Positions 53,955 through 64,000 of a stretch of 64,000 nt of DNA are shown in pieces; position 1 is the stretch's first letter, and each line of letters starts with the position of its first letter. The notes below the pieces were generated by a model. That model had not been told where the DNA came from, did no database searches, and saw nothing but the letters and a program-made list of their open reading frames with translations. This DNA is from Luzula sylvatica. Its lineage: Eukaryota > Streptophyta > Magnoliopsida > Poales > Juncaceae. Position numbers and translations under genes: made by a program. The stretch spans positions 55,977,477 to 56,041,476 of the forward strand of contig OX326957.1 of assembly GCA_946800325.1 (NCBI GenBank), in the 5' to 3' direction.

Positions 53955-56228
53955 AAAAAATAAACAAAAATATAATAATGAAAATGAAAATAATAATTTC
54001 GCAAAAATTAAAAATTAAAAATGAAAATATTTTTTTTTTTAAAATATTGAAAATAAAATAATAAAAACTTGTTCAAATAATTATAACTTCTCATGTGTTA
54101 AATTAAATAAAAATGAAAATATTTTTTTAAAAAAAAATATTGAAAAAAAGATAATAAAAATTTGCTCAAATAATTATAACTTATCACGTGTTAAATTAAA
54201 TATAATAAAAATATTAAATGAAGCAAATTATTTTTTAATTATTTTGTTAATTACCACCTAATCAATGTGGTTTACCACATAATAAATACAGTTTGCCACT
54301 TAATTTAAAATGTAATGCATTTATTATATATTACCAACACATCAATACATTGAGAGGATATTAGAGGGGACAAGTATATTTTTCATTTTTAATTAGTGGT
54401 TAAATGAATTGAATTAATTAAGAAGTCTAATCATTTCATTTAAACACTCTCTTTCGAGTTAGTTTTTTAGAGTAATTATGAAAATAACGACGATACGTCA
54501 AACAGTTATTTTATATATGAAAACAGTTGTCAATGTTTTATAAAAAAACAGTAACTATCAACACAAAATTGAACATAACAATTCCATGATCCCAATAAGT
54601 TATTTTATGTTCATATCAGCAGTATTTCATGCAGAAGTGTTTATAAATAATTGGAATTGGTGTTTTATTTGGCAAAAAAAATTATAGTTTACCAAAAATC
54701 ATTGGTATATCTATATCCAATTTGCTTTGGAATTTTTTTTGAACTTAGCATTTAGACTCATAAAACAATCTTGAATGTCAAATGTTGAAGACTTATTTTT
54801 CTAATTTTCATTATTATCTTCTATATTCTTTATTATTGGATCCACGGAACTTTGTATCTTCTTGAATTATCTTATTTTCCAAGGATATTTATTGTAATAA
54901 GGAAAATTTTACCATGCCCCCTCATTTCCCCCCAACATCATATATATCATGTGTCATCGATTAATTGTTAACGACTCAAATAATTAACAAAAATGCATCT
55001 TATTAATAATTAATTAATTGTTAATTAATTGTTAATGACATATATTTTTGTTAATTACTTTGATCATTAATCATTAATCGGTAATATAGAAGATGTTAGA
55101 GAAAAACGAGAAGTGTAGTAAATGGCCGCTTGGTATGTATGACTACCATATTTTAAGATCTAAAGATATACCGATAGGTCCAAGGTGTTAGCCAGTTTCT
55201 TGGTCTCAAACATGTGCTTTGTTTCTTTATTTCACAAGTAATCTATACTGATCACTTAAACAATTATATGGCCGTTATAATCGGTATCTTCTATAGAAAA
55301 TATTATCTCCCCAAGCCATTATAATCCGTGTTTAAATCCTATACAAAATATATTATCTCACCAACAAACTATTCACTTCAAACTTATTGTATTATATTGA
55401 CTTCCAAAAAGAAAAGAAAATTTACATCACTGAGAATTTCCAAAATTAAACGACCAGAAATTAAAAATATAAAAATAAAACATCTGCAAGTAAATTCCGT
55501 GAAACGGCTTGTTGTGTTTGCTAAATTAACAATGCTAAAGATTGTCAGAGAAATATTATAGAGAACATAAAAGTAAAAAATTGTGCGTGCCACTTCTAAA
55601 TTCCACTACACTGTTTGGTGTATTGACAATTAATTGACACATAATTTTGTATAAGGATAGGATATACATATAAAAAAATATAATGGGTGATATTTATTCT
55701 ACAATTAATGAGCGATGGAAAAATAAGACATTCCTGAGAATTAAAAAAAAAGCACCCAGAAATTAAAAATTAAAAAAATAAAACATCTACATGTAAATCC
55801 CGTGGAACGGTTTATGTGCCAATTTTACATTGCTATATTTTTTTTAAGTAAAAACTAATTCATGAAACAAGAATATTATTAATTTCATTTTTTTGTTCAT
55901 TATATTAACGGGACTTGAACCCTTGATTATTGATAAATACTAGATATTGTTAAAGAAGTAATATAGAACACAGCAAAAGACAAATTTTGTGTGCCTCTTC
56001 TAAATAACTCCACACTCATTTATGTGTTGATAAATAATGAACACACATAATTTTTCTATAAAGATAGGATATAGATATAAAGAAATATACTGGATGGTAT
56101 TTTTTCTAAAATTAATGAGACAAGCAAAAAGACATTACTGTGATTTAAATAAAAAAAACATCAAAAACTTAAAAATATATAAGAAGTAAAAATATATACT
56201 GGAAAACTGACTATTATAATTTGACAAT

Positions 56229-56531
56229 GCCTTGTTCTTATTTGATTTTTGGTGAAGTTTCGGTAAGTTATTTTTGGAAAGACAGGAAAGGATCTTCATC
56301 AACATAGTCTCGCTGAATACGTTTATTCGTCCATGCCAGTATATTCTGGATACAGCGACGGGGAATGAGATTGACTTCAATTACACAGAAGAGTACGCGC
56401 GTGAGCTGCTAAGATTATCTCGTCTCAAGAAGTCTGCTGGGCACGTCAATGGCCCTCTAGGCCCATATTTGATAATTGGGGGTTCTCTGTATGATCGAAC
56501 TGTGCGTGAGGGGGCTACGAGAAAGACATAA
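56229..56531 (+). pseudogene. Unrecognised coding-like fragment, first copy
   Basis: Region of higher coding texture between AT-rich stretches, with the open frame ERQERIFINIVSLNTF to GGSLYDRTVREGATRKT. The second copy (59442-59738) keeps the frame although it differs by in-frame indels (KKSAG against D). No family recognised; it may be an exon of an older gene. Confidence 0.3.
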
Positions 56532-56922
56532 TGAAGAAAGAAGCCCGCCGTTGAGATTGAGCATTTCGTGAACACTGATTGATGTGCTCACAATAATTGA
56601 ATTATATACATATATGATGGATATATAAAAATTATACTGTTTTAAATATAAAGATAAATGTATGATTTAGAAATGTAAAAATTATAAAGTTGATGGATAT
56701 AAATGAGGAATGAAAATGATTTCTCTTTTTATATTCCTCTTAATCACACAATCCACTATTTCCAAACTAATATTATTTTTTATTTTGAAGAGAGGCTAAT
56801 TAGTTCATTCTTTATTTCGTTGCAATCTGGACATAATTTCTCATTTTTTTAAATTGTGACGAGCACACTATAAAAACCACATGAAACTTCACAAGTTTCT
56901 TTAATCCAACTACAGTATATCA

Positions 56923-57161
56923 ATGGCTAGTTTTCTAAGATTCTTCGACATATTTCTAGTAACACTTATCGTCGTCGTAACCAATGTGAACGCCACGGTT
57001 TTCGGCATATTTGCTTTTGGCGATTCATTGGCCGATAATGGTAACAACAATGACCGCGATGTACAACTTATAGACAGGTCTAACTTTCCCTATTATGGCA
57101 TCGACTTCCCGGGACCTCTACAGGAAGATTCAGCAATGGTTTCAATGGCGTGGATTACTTA
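56923..57161 (+). pseudogene. Truncated GDSL esterase/lipase, first exon only
   Basis: Starts MASFLRFF, has a hydrophobic signal segment and the GDSL block FAFGDSLADNGNNND. A 4-bp deletion at about 57111 (CCCGGGACC against CCCGGGCGGGACC in the second copy) shifts the frame. The exon then stops at the tandem duplication junction, before the splice donor. Exons 2-5 are absent. Confidence 0.9.
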
Positions 57162-59441
57162 TCATAAATATAAAAATATATAATAATGAAAATGAAAATA
57201 ATAATTTCGCAAAAGTTAAAAAATAAAAATGAAAATATATTTTTTTTAAAATATTGAAAATAAATTAATAAAAACTTGTTCAAATAATTATAACTTATCA
57301 TGTGTTAAATTAAATAAAAATGAAAATATTTTTTTAAAAAAAATAATGGAAAAAAGATAATAAAAATTTGTTCAAATAATTATAACTTATCACGTGTCAA
57401 ATTTTATATAATAAAAATAGTAAATGAAGCAAATTATTTTTTAATAATTTGGTTAATTACCACCTAATCAATGTGGTTTACCACCTAATAAATACAGTTT
57501 GTCACTTAATTTAAAATTTAATGCATTTATTATATATTGTCAACATATCAATACATTGAGGGGATATTATAGGGGTCAAGTATATTTTTTCATTTTTAAT
57601 TAGTGGTTAAATGAATTGAATTAATTAATAAGTCTAGTCATTTCATTTAAACACTCTCTTTTGAGTCAGTTTTTTAGGGTAATTATATAACCCCATCTCA
57701 AAATAACGACGATCCGTCAAACAGTTATTTTATATATGAAAATAGTTGTCAATGTTTTAAAAAAAACAGTAACTATCAACACAAAATTGAACATAACAAT
57801 TTCATGATCCCAATAAGTTATTTTATATTCATATCAGCAGTATTTCATGCAGAAGTGTTTATAAATAATTGGAATTGGTGTTTTATTTGGCAAAAAAATG
57901 TATAGTTTACCAAAAATCATTGGTATATCTATATCCAATTTGCTTTGGAATTTTTTTTGAACTTAGCATTTAGAGTCATAAATCAATCTTGAATGTCAAA
58001 TGTTGAAGACTTATTTTTTAATTTTCATTATTATCTTCTATATTATTTATTATTGGATTCACAGAGCTTTGTATCTTCTTTATCTTATTTTCCAAGGATA
58101 TTTATTGTAATAAGAGAAATTTTACCATGCCCCCTCATTTCTCGCCAACATCATATATATCATCTATCATGGATTAATGATTAATGACTCAAATAATAAA
58201 CAAAAATACATCTCATTAATAATTAATTAATTATTAATTAATTATTAATGAGATATATTTTTGTTAATTATTTTGGTCATTAATCATTAATCGGTGATAT
58301 AGAAGATGTTGGAAAAAAACGAGGGGTATAGTAAATGGCCGCTTGGTATGTATGACTACCATATTTTGAGATCTAAAAGATATACCGATAGGTCCAAGGT
58401 GTTAGCCAGTTTCTTGGTCTCAAACATGTGCTTTGTTTCTTTATTTCACAAGTAATCTATACTGATCACTTAAACAATTATATGGCCGTTATAATCGGTA
58501 TCTTCTATAGAAAATATTATCTCCCCAAGCCATTATAATCCGTGTTTAAATTCTATACAAAATATATTATCTCACCAACAAACTACTCACTTCAAACTTC
58601 TTGTATTACATTGACTTCCAAAAAGAAAAGAAAATTTACATCACTGAGAATTTCCAAAATTAAACAACCAGAAATTAAAAATATAAAAATAAAACATCCG
58701 CAAGTAAATTTCGTGAAACGGCTTGTTGTGTGTGCTAAATTAACAATGCTAAAGATTGTCAGAGAAATATTATAGAGAACATAAAAGTAAAAAATTATGC
58801 GTGCCACTTCTAAATTCCACTACACTGTTTGGTGTATTGACAATTAATTGACACATAATTTTGTATAAGGATAGGATATACATATAAAAAAATATAATGG
58901 GTGATATTTTTTCTACAATTAATGAGCGATGGAAAAATAAGACATTCCTGAGAATTAAAAAAAAAAACACCCAGAAATTAAAAATTAAAAAAATAAAACA
59001 TCTACATGTAAATCCCGTGGAACGGTTTATGTGCCAATTTTACATTGCTATATTTTTTTTAAGTAAAAACGAATTCATGAAACAAGAATATTATTAATTT
59101 CATTTTTTTTGTTCATTATATTAACGGGACTTGAACCCTTGATTATTGATAAATACTAGATATTGTTAAAGAAGTAATATAGAACACATAAAAAGACAAA
59201 TTTTGTGTGCCTCTTCTAAATAACTCCACACTCATTTATGTGTTGATAAATAATGAACAATATAATTTTTCTATAAAGATAGGATATAGATATAAAGAAA
59301 TATACTGGATGATATCTTTTCTAAAATTAATGAGACAAGCAAAAAGACATTACTGTGATTTAAAAAATAAAAATAAAAAACTTAAAAATATATATGAAGT
59401 AAAAATATATACTGGAAAACTGACTATTATAATTTGACAAT

Positions 59442-59738
59442 ACCTTGTTCTTATTTGATTTTTGGTGAAGTTTCGGTAAGTTATTTTTGGAAAGACAGGA
59501 AAGGATCTTCATCAACATAGTCTCGCTGAATATGTTTATTCGTCCATGCCAGTATATTCTGGATACAGCGACGGGTAAACAGATTGACTTCAATTACACA
59601 GAAGAGTACGCGCGTGAGCTGCTAAGATTATCTCGTCTCAATGATGGGCACGTCAATGGCCCTCTAGGCCCATATTTGATAATTGGGGGTTCTCTGTATG
59701 ATCGAACTGTGCGTGAGGGGGCTACGAGAAAGACATAA
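59442..59738 (+). pseudogene. Unrecognised coding-like fragment, second copy
   Basis: Counterpart of 56229-56531. The frame is conserved through a 6-bp in-frame length difference, which hints at past selection but is weak on its own. Confidence 0.3.
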
Positions 59739-60075
59739 TGAAGAAAGAAGCCCGCCGTTGAGATTGAGCATTTGGTGAACACTGATTGATGTGCTCACAA
59801 TAATTGAATTATATACATATATGATGGATATATAAAAATTATACTGTTTTAAATATAAAGATAAATGTATGATTTAGACATGTAAAAATTATAAAGTTGA
59901 TGGATATAAATGAGGAATGAAAATGATTTCTCTTTTTATATTCCTCTTAATCACAAAATCCACTATTTCCAAACTAATATTATTTTTTATTTTGAAGAGA
60001 GGCTACTTAGTTCATTCTTTATTTCGTTGCAATCTGGACATATTTTCTCATTTTTTTTAATTGTGACGAGCACAC

Positions 60076-60083
60076 TATAAAAA
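60076..60083 (+). promoter_or_regulatory. TATA box of GDSL gene
   Basis: TATAAAAA 54 bp upstream of the ATG at 60130. The in-frame ATG at 60088 is only a few bases after it and would lie upstream of the transcript start, so 60130 is the preferred start. Confidence 0.6.
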
Positions 60084-60129
60084 CCACATGAAACTTCACA
60101 AGTTTCTTCAATCCAACTACAGTATATCA

Positions 60130-62755
60130 ATGGCTAGTTTTCTAAGATTTTTCGTCATCTTTCTAGTAACACTTATCGTCGTCGTAACCAATGTGAACGC
60201 CGCGGTTGTCGGCATATTTGCTTTTGGCGATTCATTGGCCGATAATGGTAACAACAATGACCGCGATGTACAACTTATAGACAGGTCTAACTTTCCCTAT
60301 TATGGCATCGACTTCCCGGGCGGGACCTCTACAGGAAGATTCAGCAATGGTTTCAATGGCGTGGATTACTTAGGTATTGTCTTTATCTTTCTTCTTGTAG
60401 TTGTATTCATTCCGGGCACTTCACTCAAAATTCTTAGCTAATAATCACTTCAAATTTCGTTTTAAGTTCTACCAAGTACCAACAAAACTATAACAACACA
60501 AGTATTATTTTAGAAAATTTACAATAACAATATAGTCCAGAACAAATTTAAAAGAACATCATAATGCATAGGTTTATCATTTAAAATATTTTATTTGTTC
60601 CCCTAATATTCTCCTTTTGCATGGTTCGGTTATTATTTTATTATAAAAAACTAGGATAGATTTAAAAAATGCTAGAACAAATAATGAAACTCTTACTGGT
60701 GTTTAGTATTTTATTCTCAACAAAGAAATAATAAATCATTGGTTCTCTTTGTGATCTTCACAGCAAAGTTTCTAGGTTTTCCAATGGCCCCACCATCTTA
60801 TCTCTCAATTACAAATACGAACCAAATGCTTAATGGAGTGGATTTTGCTTCTGCTGGCTCTGGTATACAAGACACAACTGTGAGTCAATTGTTCAGTCAT
60901 TTTTTCAGATCTCTAACTAAAGATAGTTTATATTTAATCCTATAGTTCATACTTCATAGCACCATAATTGAGGTCTCTAATTCACAAAATCCATTCACTT
61001 CAGGGGTCAGGCACTATCTTTTTTTTTTTTTTTTTTGAGTGAGGTCGGCGAATTGCCGAGCTCTTTAATTAGATTAAATCAATTCTAGAGAGTTTACAAC
61101 AGAAATAGATATTTACACAGATTTTAAATCAAGCTAGAACGATTAATTCGTGTTCCGTGTTGGAGCCTTGGCATTTGCTGCGATCCAACTCCTCGCTTCC
61201 TCGTACGCCCTTGCGTAAACGATGTCCGTTGTGGCGGTTTTTCCTTGGAATATACGGCAGTTTCTCTCCTTCCACACATTCCAAGCAATCGAGAAATAGG
61301 ATGAGTCCCATTCAATTTTCTGATCTTTCGACATTTGGTTCCTCGGCGTAGTCCAACCTTGGATCGGATCCGGATCAGTCACGGTCATCGTCCAGCCTCT
61401 GTCCCTTTTCCATCGGTTGGAAATAGTAGATATGAAGAAGCAAGTACCCAGTAAATGCGAGATAGTTTCTGGACATGAATTGCAATTAGGACAAGTTCCG
61501 TTGTTTGGCCACCCCCTCTTCGCTAGATTGTCGGCCGTCAAGAGTCTATTAAGGAACCAAAGCCACGCAAAGAACTTAATTTTGTGCGGACATATCGTCT
61601 TCCACAGTGCGTTATTCCACGGACACGTAATACCCGGATTTCTCAAAATTTGGTATGCCGATTTTGTTGAGAAAGTTCCTTGCGGGGTCCATTTCCAACG
61701 CGGTTCCTTGCGGGGTCAGGCACTATCAGTATGAAGACCCAAGTCCAGAATTTTCAAAATGTAACTCAGACTCTTGCTCAAAGACTAGGCCAGAATGGGG
61801 CATCACGCCTGATTGCTAGATCTATCTTTATGATTATCACCGCAAACAATGACATGTTCGAATACTACTTAGCAACTGGAGCTATAAATGCAACCGCAAA
61901 TCAACTGTTCATCTCCAATCTCGTTGACAGGTTTACGCAACACATAACGGTACATACTCCATTATTTCTCATCATTTCACAATAAAAACAACAATAATGA
62001 GAAATTGTTGATAGCTTACAAGTGCAATGCAACTTATCTTTGCAGGATCTATATAATTCGGGGGCGAGGAACTTTAACATAGCCGGCACTTCACATATTG
62101 GTTGTGTGCCGTTTTTGGCAAGTCAAAATCCGGGAAGGACATGTGTCGATGCGTTGAATCAATTATCGGTGAAGTACAATAAAGTTGCCCTAAATCGAAT
62201 TACTATACTGAGCGGTAAACTGTCAGGAATGAGATTTTCCTACTCCGATTATTACCGCATCACGTCTGATATAATGAATAATCCATGGCTATTTGGTAAG
62301 TTGCAATGTTTTCATAGTATAGGTGAAATTTTTTGAATATCACATATATCCTTCTAAAAGTGAAAATATACTATATAAAAGTAATATCACGAATACGTAC
62401 AAAAGGGTAGGTAGGTATCACCTAAACCACCAAACCATAGAAATAATCACGTTAAATCTTTATTCTTCAAATTTATTCAAAATCATTTTTATATTACTGT
62501 GCGTGTTGTTTGTTTAATTATTCAGGCATCACAGAAAAAACGAAAGCTTGTTGTGGTGGTGGAGTGTTAAACGGGCAAATGCAGTGCGGTACAGCAAACA
62601 CGACTTTCTGTGCTAACAGAAAGAACTATTTTTTTTGGGATTGGTTTCATCCATCACAAGCAGTATATAAGATTACATCGGAATTGGCGTTCTTCGGTGC
62701 ATTGATATATTCTTCGCCCATCAACATTCAGCTTTTGGCTTCCGGAATATTATAA
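60130..62755 (+). pseudogene. GDSL esterase/lipase gene interrupted by a LINE in exon 3
   Basis: Exons by eye: 60130-60373, 60764-60879, 61004-61949 (with LINE 61019-61711 inside), 62046-62295, 62526-62755. Protein features: N-terminal hydrophobic signal segment ending near NVNA, block I FAFGDSLADNGNNN with the nucleophile Ser, GTSTGRFSNG, DFASAGSGI, block III-like ITANNDM (Asn/Asp instead of GGND), and block V DWFHPSQ with catalytic Asp and His. These are secreted plant acyl-ester hydrolases of varied substrates. All catalytic residues remain. Exon 3 is split after its first 15 bases by a 693-bp antisense LINE plus a duplicated 16-bp target, so a normal protein requires removal of the insert at RNA level. 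Probably inactivated; the remainder is otherwise open. Confidence 0.85.
61019..61711 (-). mobile_element. 5'-truncated LINE insertion
   Basis: Minus-strand LINE 3' end, 693 bp, with a poly(A) tail (poly-T at about 61019-61036 on plus). Its frame (61646 to 61143) reads the zf-RVT zone: CPHKIKFFAWLWFLNRLLTA, CPNCNSCPETISHLLGTC, SIAWNVWKERNCRIF. A perfect 16-bp target duplication, GGGGTCAGGCACTATC, flanks it (61003-61018 and 61712-61727). The related but more decayed remnant at 51560-52736 lies on the other strand. Confidence 0.95.
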
Positions 62756-63060
62756 ATACAACCTAAATAATTATCATCATTAATTAGTAATTCAATGTAT
62801 GGTAATTGCGAATAATTTTCATTCTTATATATAGAATGATAAGATATATTGTTATACATGTATTGTTAGGGTTGTTTGATCTATTGATGTATACTGAAAT
62901 AGCAATGTGCAAACCAAACTTAGATATATTGTTAAATATATCTTTAAAAAGTTTCAAGTATCGGACTGACCGTCTGATAGAATGTTGTGTAACGAAATTG
63001 ACCATCCGATTGCAATAAATGAAAATAATAATTAACAACTAATATATATATATATAGAGG
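62756..63060. other. GDSL 3' flank
   Basis: AT-rich; presumed 3' UTR and terminator region. No feature seen apart from a short (TA)n at about 63043-63056. Confidence 0.4.
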
Positions 63061-63645
63061 TTAACTAAAAAATTTGTACAAATTATAGTGGGGGCCTCTT
63101 TTGGAAAAGCCCCTGTACGGAGAGCTCCTAAAAGGGCGATCCAAACAAGGCAACCCTAGGCCGCCGCTTCCACCTCCTCCCTCCTTCCTCTTTTCTCCCT
63201 CCCTTCTCCGATTGGTCTTCCTCTCGACCAGATCTGCAAGGTTAGTGTATCTCCCTCCTCTTTCTCGTTCCTTTCTCTCGAGCTTTTCCTCTTCGAGTGT
63301 ATCTCATGTCGCTCCGATTGGTGTTCCTCTTTCTCTCGAGCTTTCCTTCTTCAAGTTCTCTCTTCGACGATTTGGCAAAAGAAGCTCTCTGTATTTCTTT
63401 CCCTCGACCAGATATGTACTTCTTTCTTGTAAATCTGACCGACGAGCTTAGGAGTCTCTCTCTCTCCCTCTCCCTCTCTCTTTGACGGGAATGATGGCAG
63501 ACTCTCCTTATTTCTGAACAAGGGGTGGTGGTGACTGTTGTTCGCTTTGACGAAGTGACGGTGTTGTAGGTTATTCCTATGCAAGCAGCCAGTAGCTTCA
63601 TCCTATCCCGCATCCTCTTCTCTTTTCTGTGATGTCTTCTCTCTC

Positions 63646-63691
<46 letters not shown>

Positions 63692-64000
63692 GCCGTAATT
63701 TTGACTTTATCAATGCTCGCTGGAGAGTTTATGGCGCGTTGGCATGTGGCACCTACCGAAAGAACGGAACCGAGGGGTGTTTTCTTCAAAGACGATGTCA
63801 ACTTCTAGCCTACTTCTCTAATTGGATGCCGAGCATTGGTTTCTCCACTTCAGATAGGAAATTAGCAATGTAGGAGTTTAGTAGGGTATTTTTCCCGTTT
63901 CTTGAGTGTCTGTTTAATTGAGAGTTTTTTCTTTCCTTATATCCTGTAATGTATTGACGATTTTTGTTTTTTTTTTAATATATTTCGAGTGATGGCTATT
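63061..64000 (+). other. CT-rich region, possible leader of a downstream gene
   Basis: Sharp change to CT-rich sequence with a diverged internal repeat (CTCCGATTGGTCTTCCTCTC, then CTCCGATTGGTGTTCCTCTT; CTCGACCAGAT twice). It also has (CT)n tracts at about 63452-63483 and 63646-63688. The 116-codon ORF at 63101-63451 is Pro/Ser/Leu-rich and follows the repeats, so I do not call it a protein. The texture fits a plant 5' UTR with an intron; the gene body would lie beyond the window. Confidence 0.35.
63646..63688. repeat. (C)n(TC)n microsatellite
   Basis: C run followed by TC repeats. Confidence 0.95.

Larger units (their letters stand above)
53955..57161. repeat. 3.2-kb tandem duplication, first copy
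   Basis: Matches 57162-60369 with an offset of about 3207 bp (GDSL start codons at 56923 and 60130). The unit holds AT-rich flank, the unrecognised ORF and the first GDSL exon. It ends within that exon, after GTGGATTACTTA. Confidence 0.9.
57162..60369. repeat. 3.2-kb tandem duplication, second copy
   Basis: Begins at the junction after 57161 and runs into the intact first exon of the GDSL gene, beyond which it has no counterpart in the first copy. Many single-base and indel differences put it older than the PADRE-kinase duplications. Confidence 0.9.

Noticed and set aside
55900..55935. tRNA-like T-arm motif GGGACTTGAACCC (also at about 59128)
   Set aside because: Only a B-box-like segment on the minus strand; no A box, anticodon arm or acceptor stem. 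It could be an old SINE scrap but cannot be supported.
60088..60129. Upstream in-frame ATG of the GDSL gene
   Set aside because: It lies a few bases after the TATA box, upstream of the expected transcript start, and puts extra residues before the signal peptide.
63101..63451. 116-codon Pro/Ser/Leu-rich ORF
   Set aside because: CT-rich leader-like sequence with internal repeats; open frames on both strands; no domain.

Overview
This is AT-rich plant nuclear DNA, almost certainly from a eudicot. The reasons are spliced genes with GT-AG introns, a plant GH10 xylanase with CBM22-type modules, PADRE/DUF4228 and GDSL-lipase genes, a Sirevirus-like Copia LTR element, LINE 3' ends with a zf-RVT domain, Helitron-like ends, MITEs and very long (TAA)n and (TA)n tracts. 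The species cannot be named from the sequence. All splice sites below were placed by eye.

Layout. (1) 1-3850, + strand: the 3' part of a GH10 endo-1,4-beta-xylanase gene whose 5' end lies outside the window. (2) 4428-49350: a locus present in three tandem, nearly identical copies (A 4428-23875, B 23876-42863, C 42864-49350). The core of each copy is an intronless 130-aa PADRE-domain gene followed by a six-exon gene for a kinase-only protein of about 300 aa that resembles CDPK/CaMK kinases. The two unrelated genes have homologous upstream modules of about 0.9-1.1 kb, from an AT-rich degenerate repeat and a (TAA)n tract through the TATA box into the 5' leader. The module therefore occurs six times. 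(3) The copies are told apart by insertions. Copy A carries a young 7552-bp LTR element with gag and an env-like ORF but no pol. Copy B carries an extra block of about 7.1 kb, made of a 4.4-kb insertion with a Helitron-type 3' end plus a second copy of the end of the core. Copy C is rearranged and carries a kinase exon 5-6 fragment joined to a promoter module. (4) 49351-53950: an intergenic stretch with an LTR-like palindrome array, a decayed LINE 3' end and a possible small gene fragment. (5) 53955-62755: a 3.2-kb tandem duplication that left a truncated GDSL pseudogene (56923-57161) and a second GDSL esterase/lipase gene (60130-62755). A 5'-truncated LINE with a 16-bp target-site duplication sits inside exon 3 of the second gene. 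(6) 62756-64000: a CT-rich stretch that may be the leader of a further gene.

The most unusual signals are the promoter module shared by two unrelated gene families across a triplicated locus, and the gag plus env-like, pol-less LTR element. That element has about a dozen CCGTT-NNN-AACGG-type palindromes just upstream of the LTR TATA box and a second set upstream of the env-like ORF. A related palindrome array with a different centre occurs alone near 50.7 kb.
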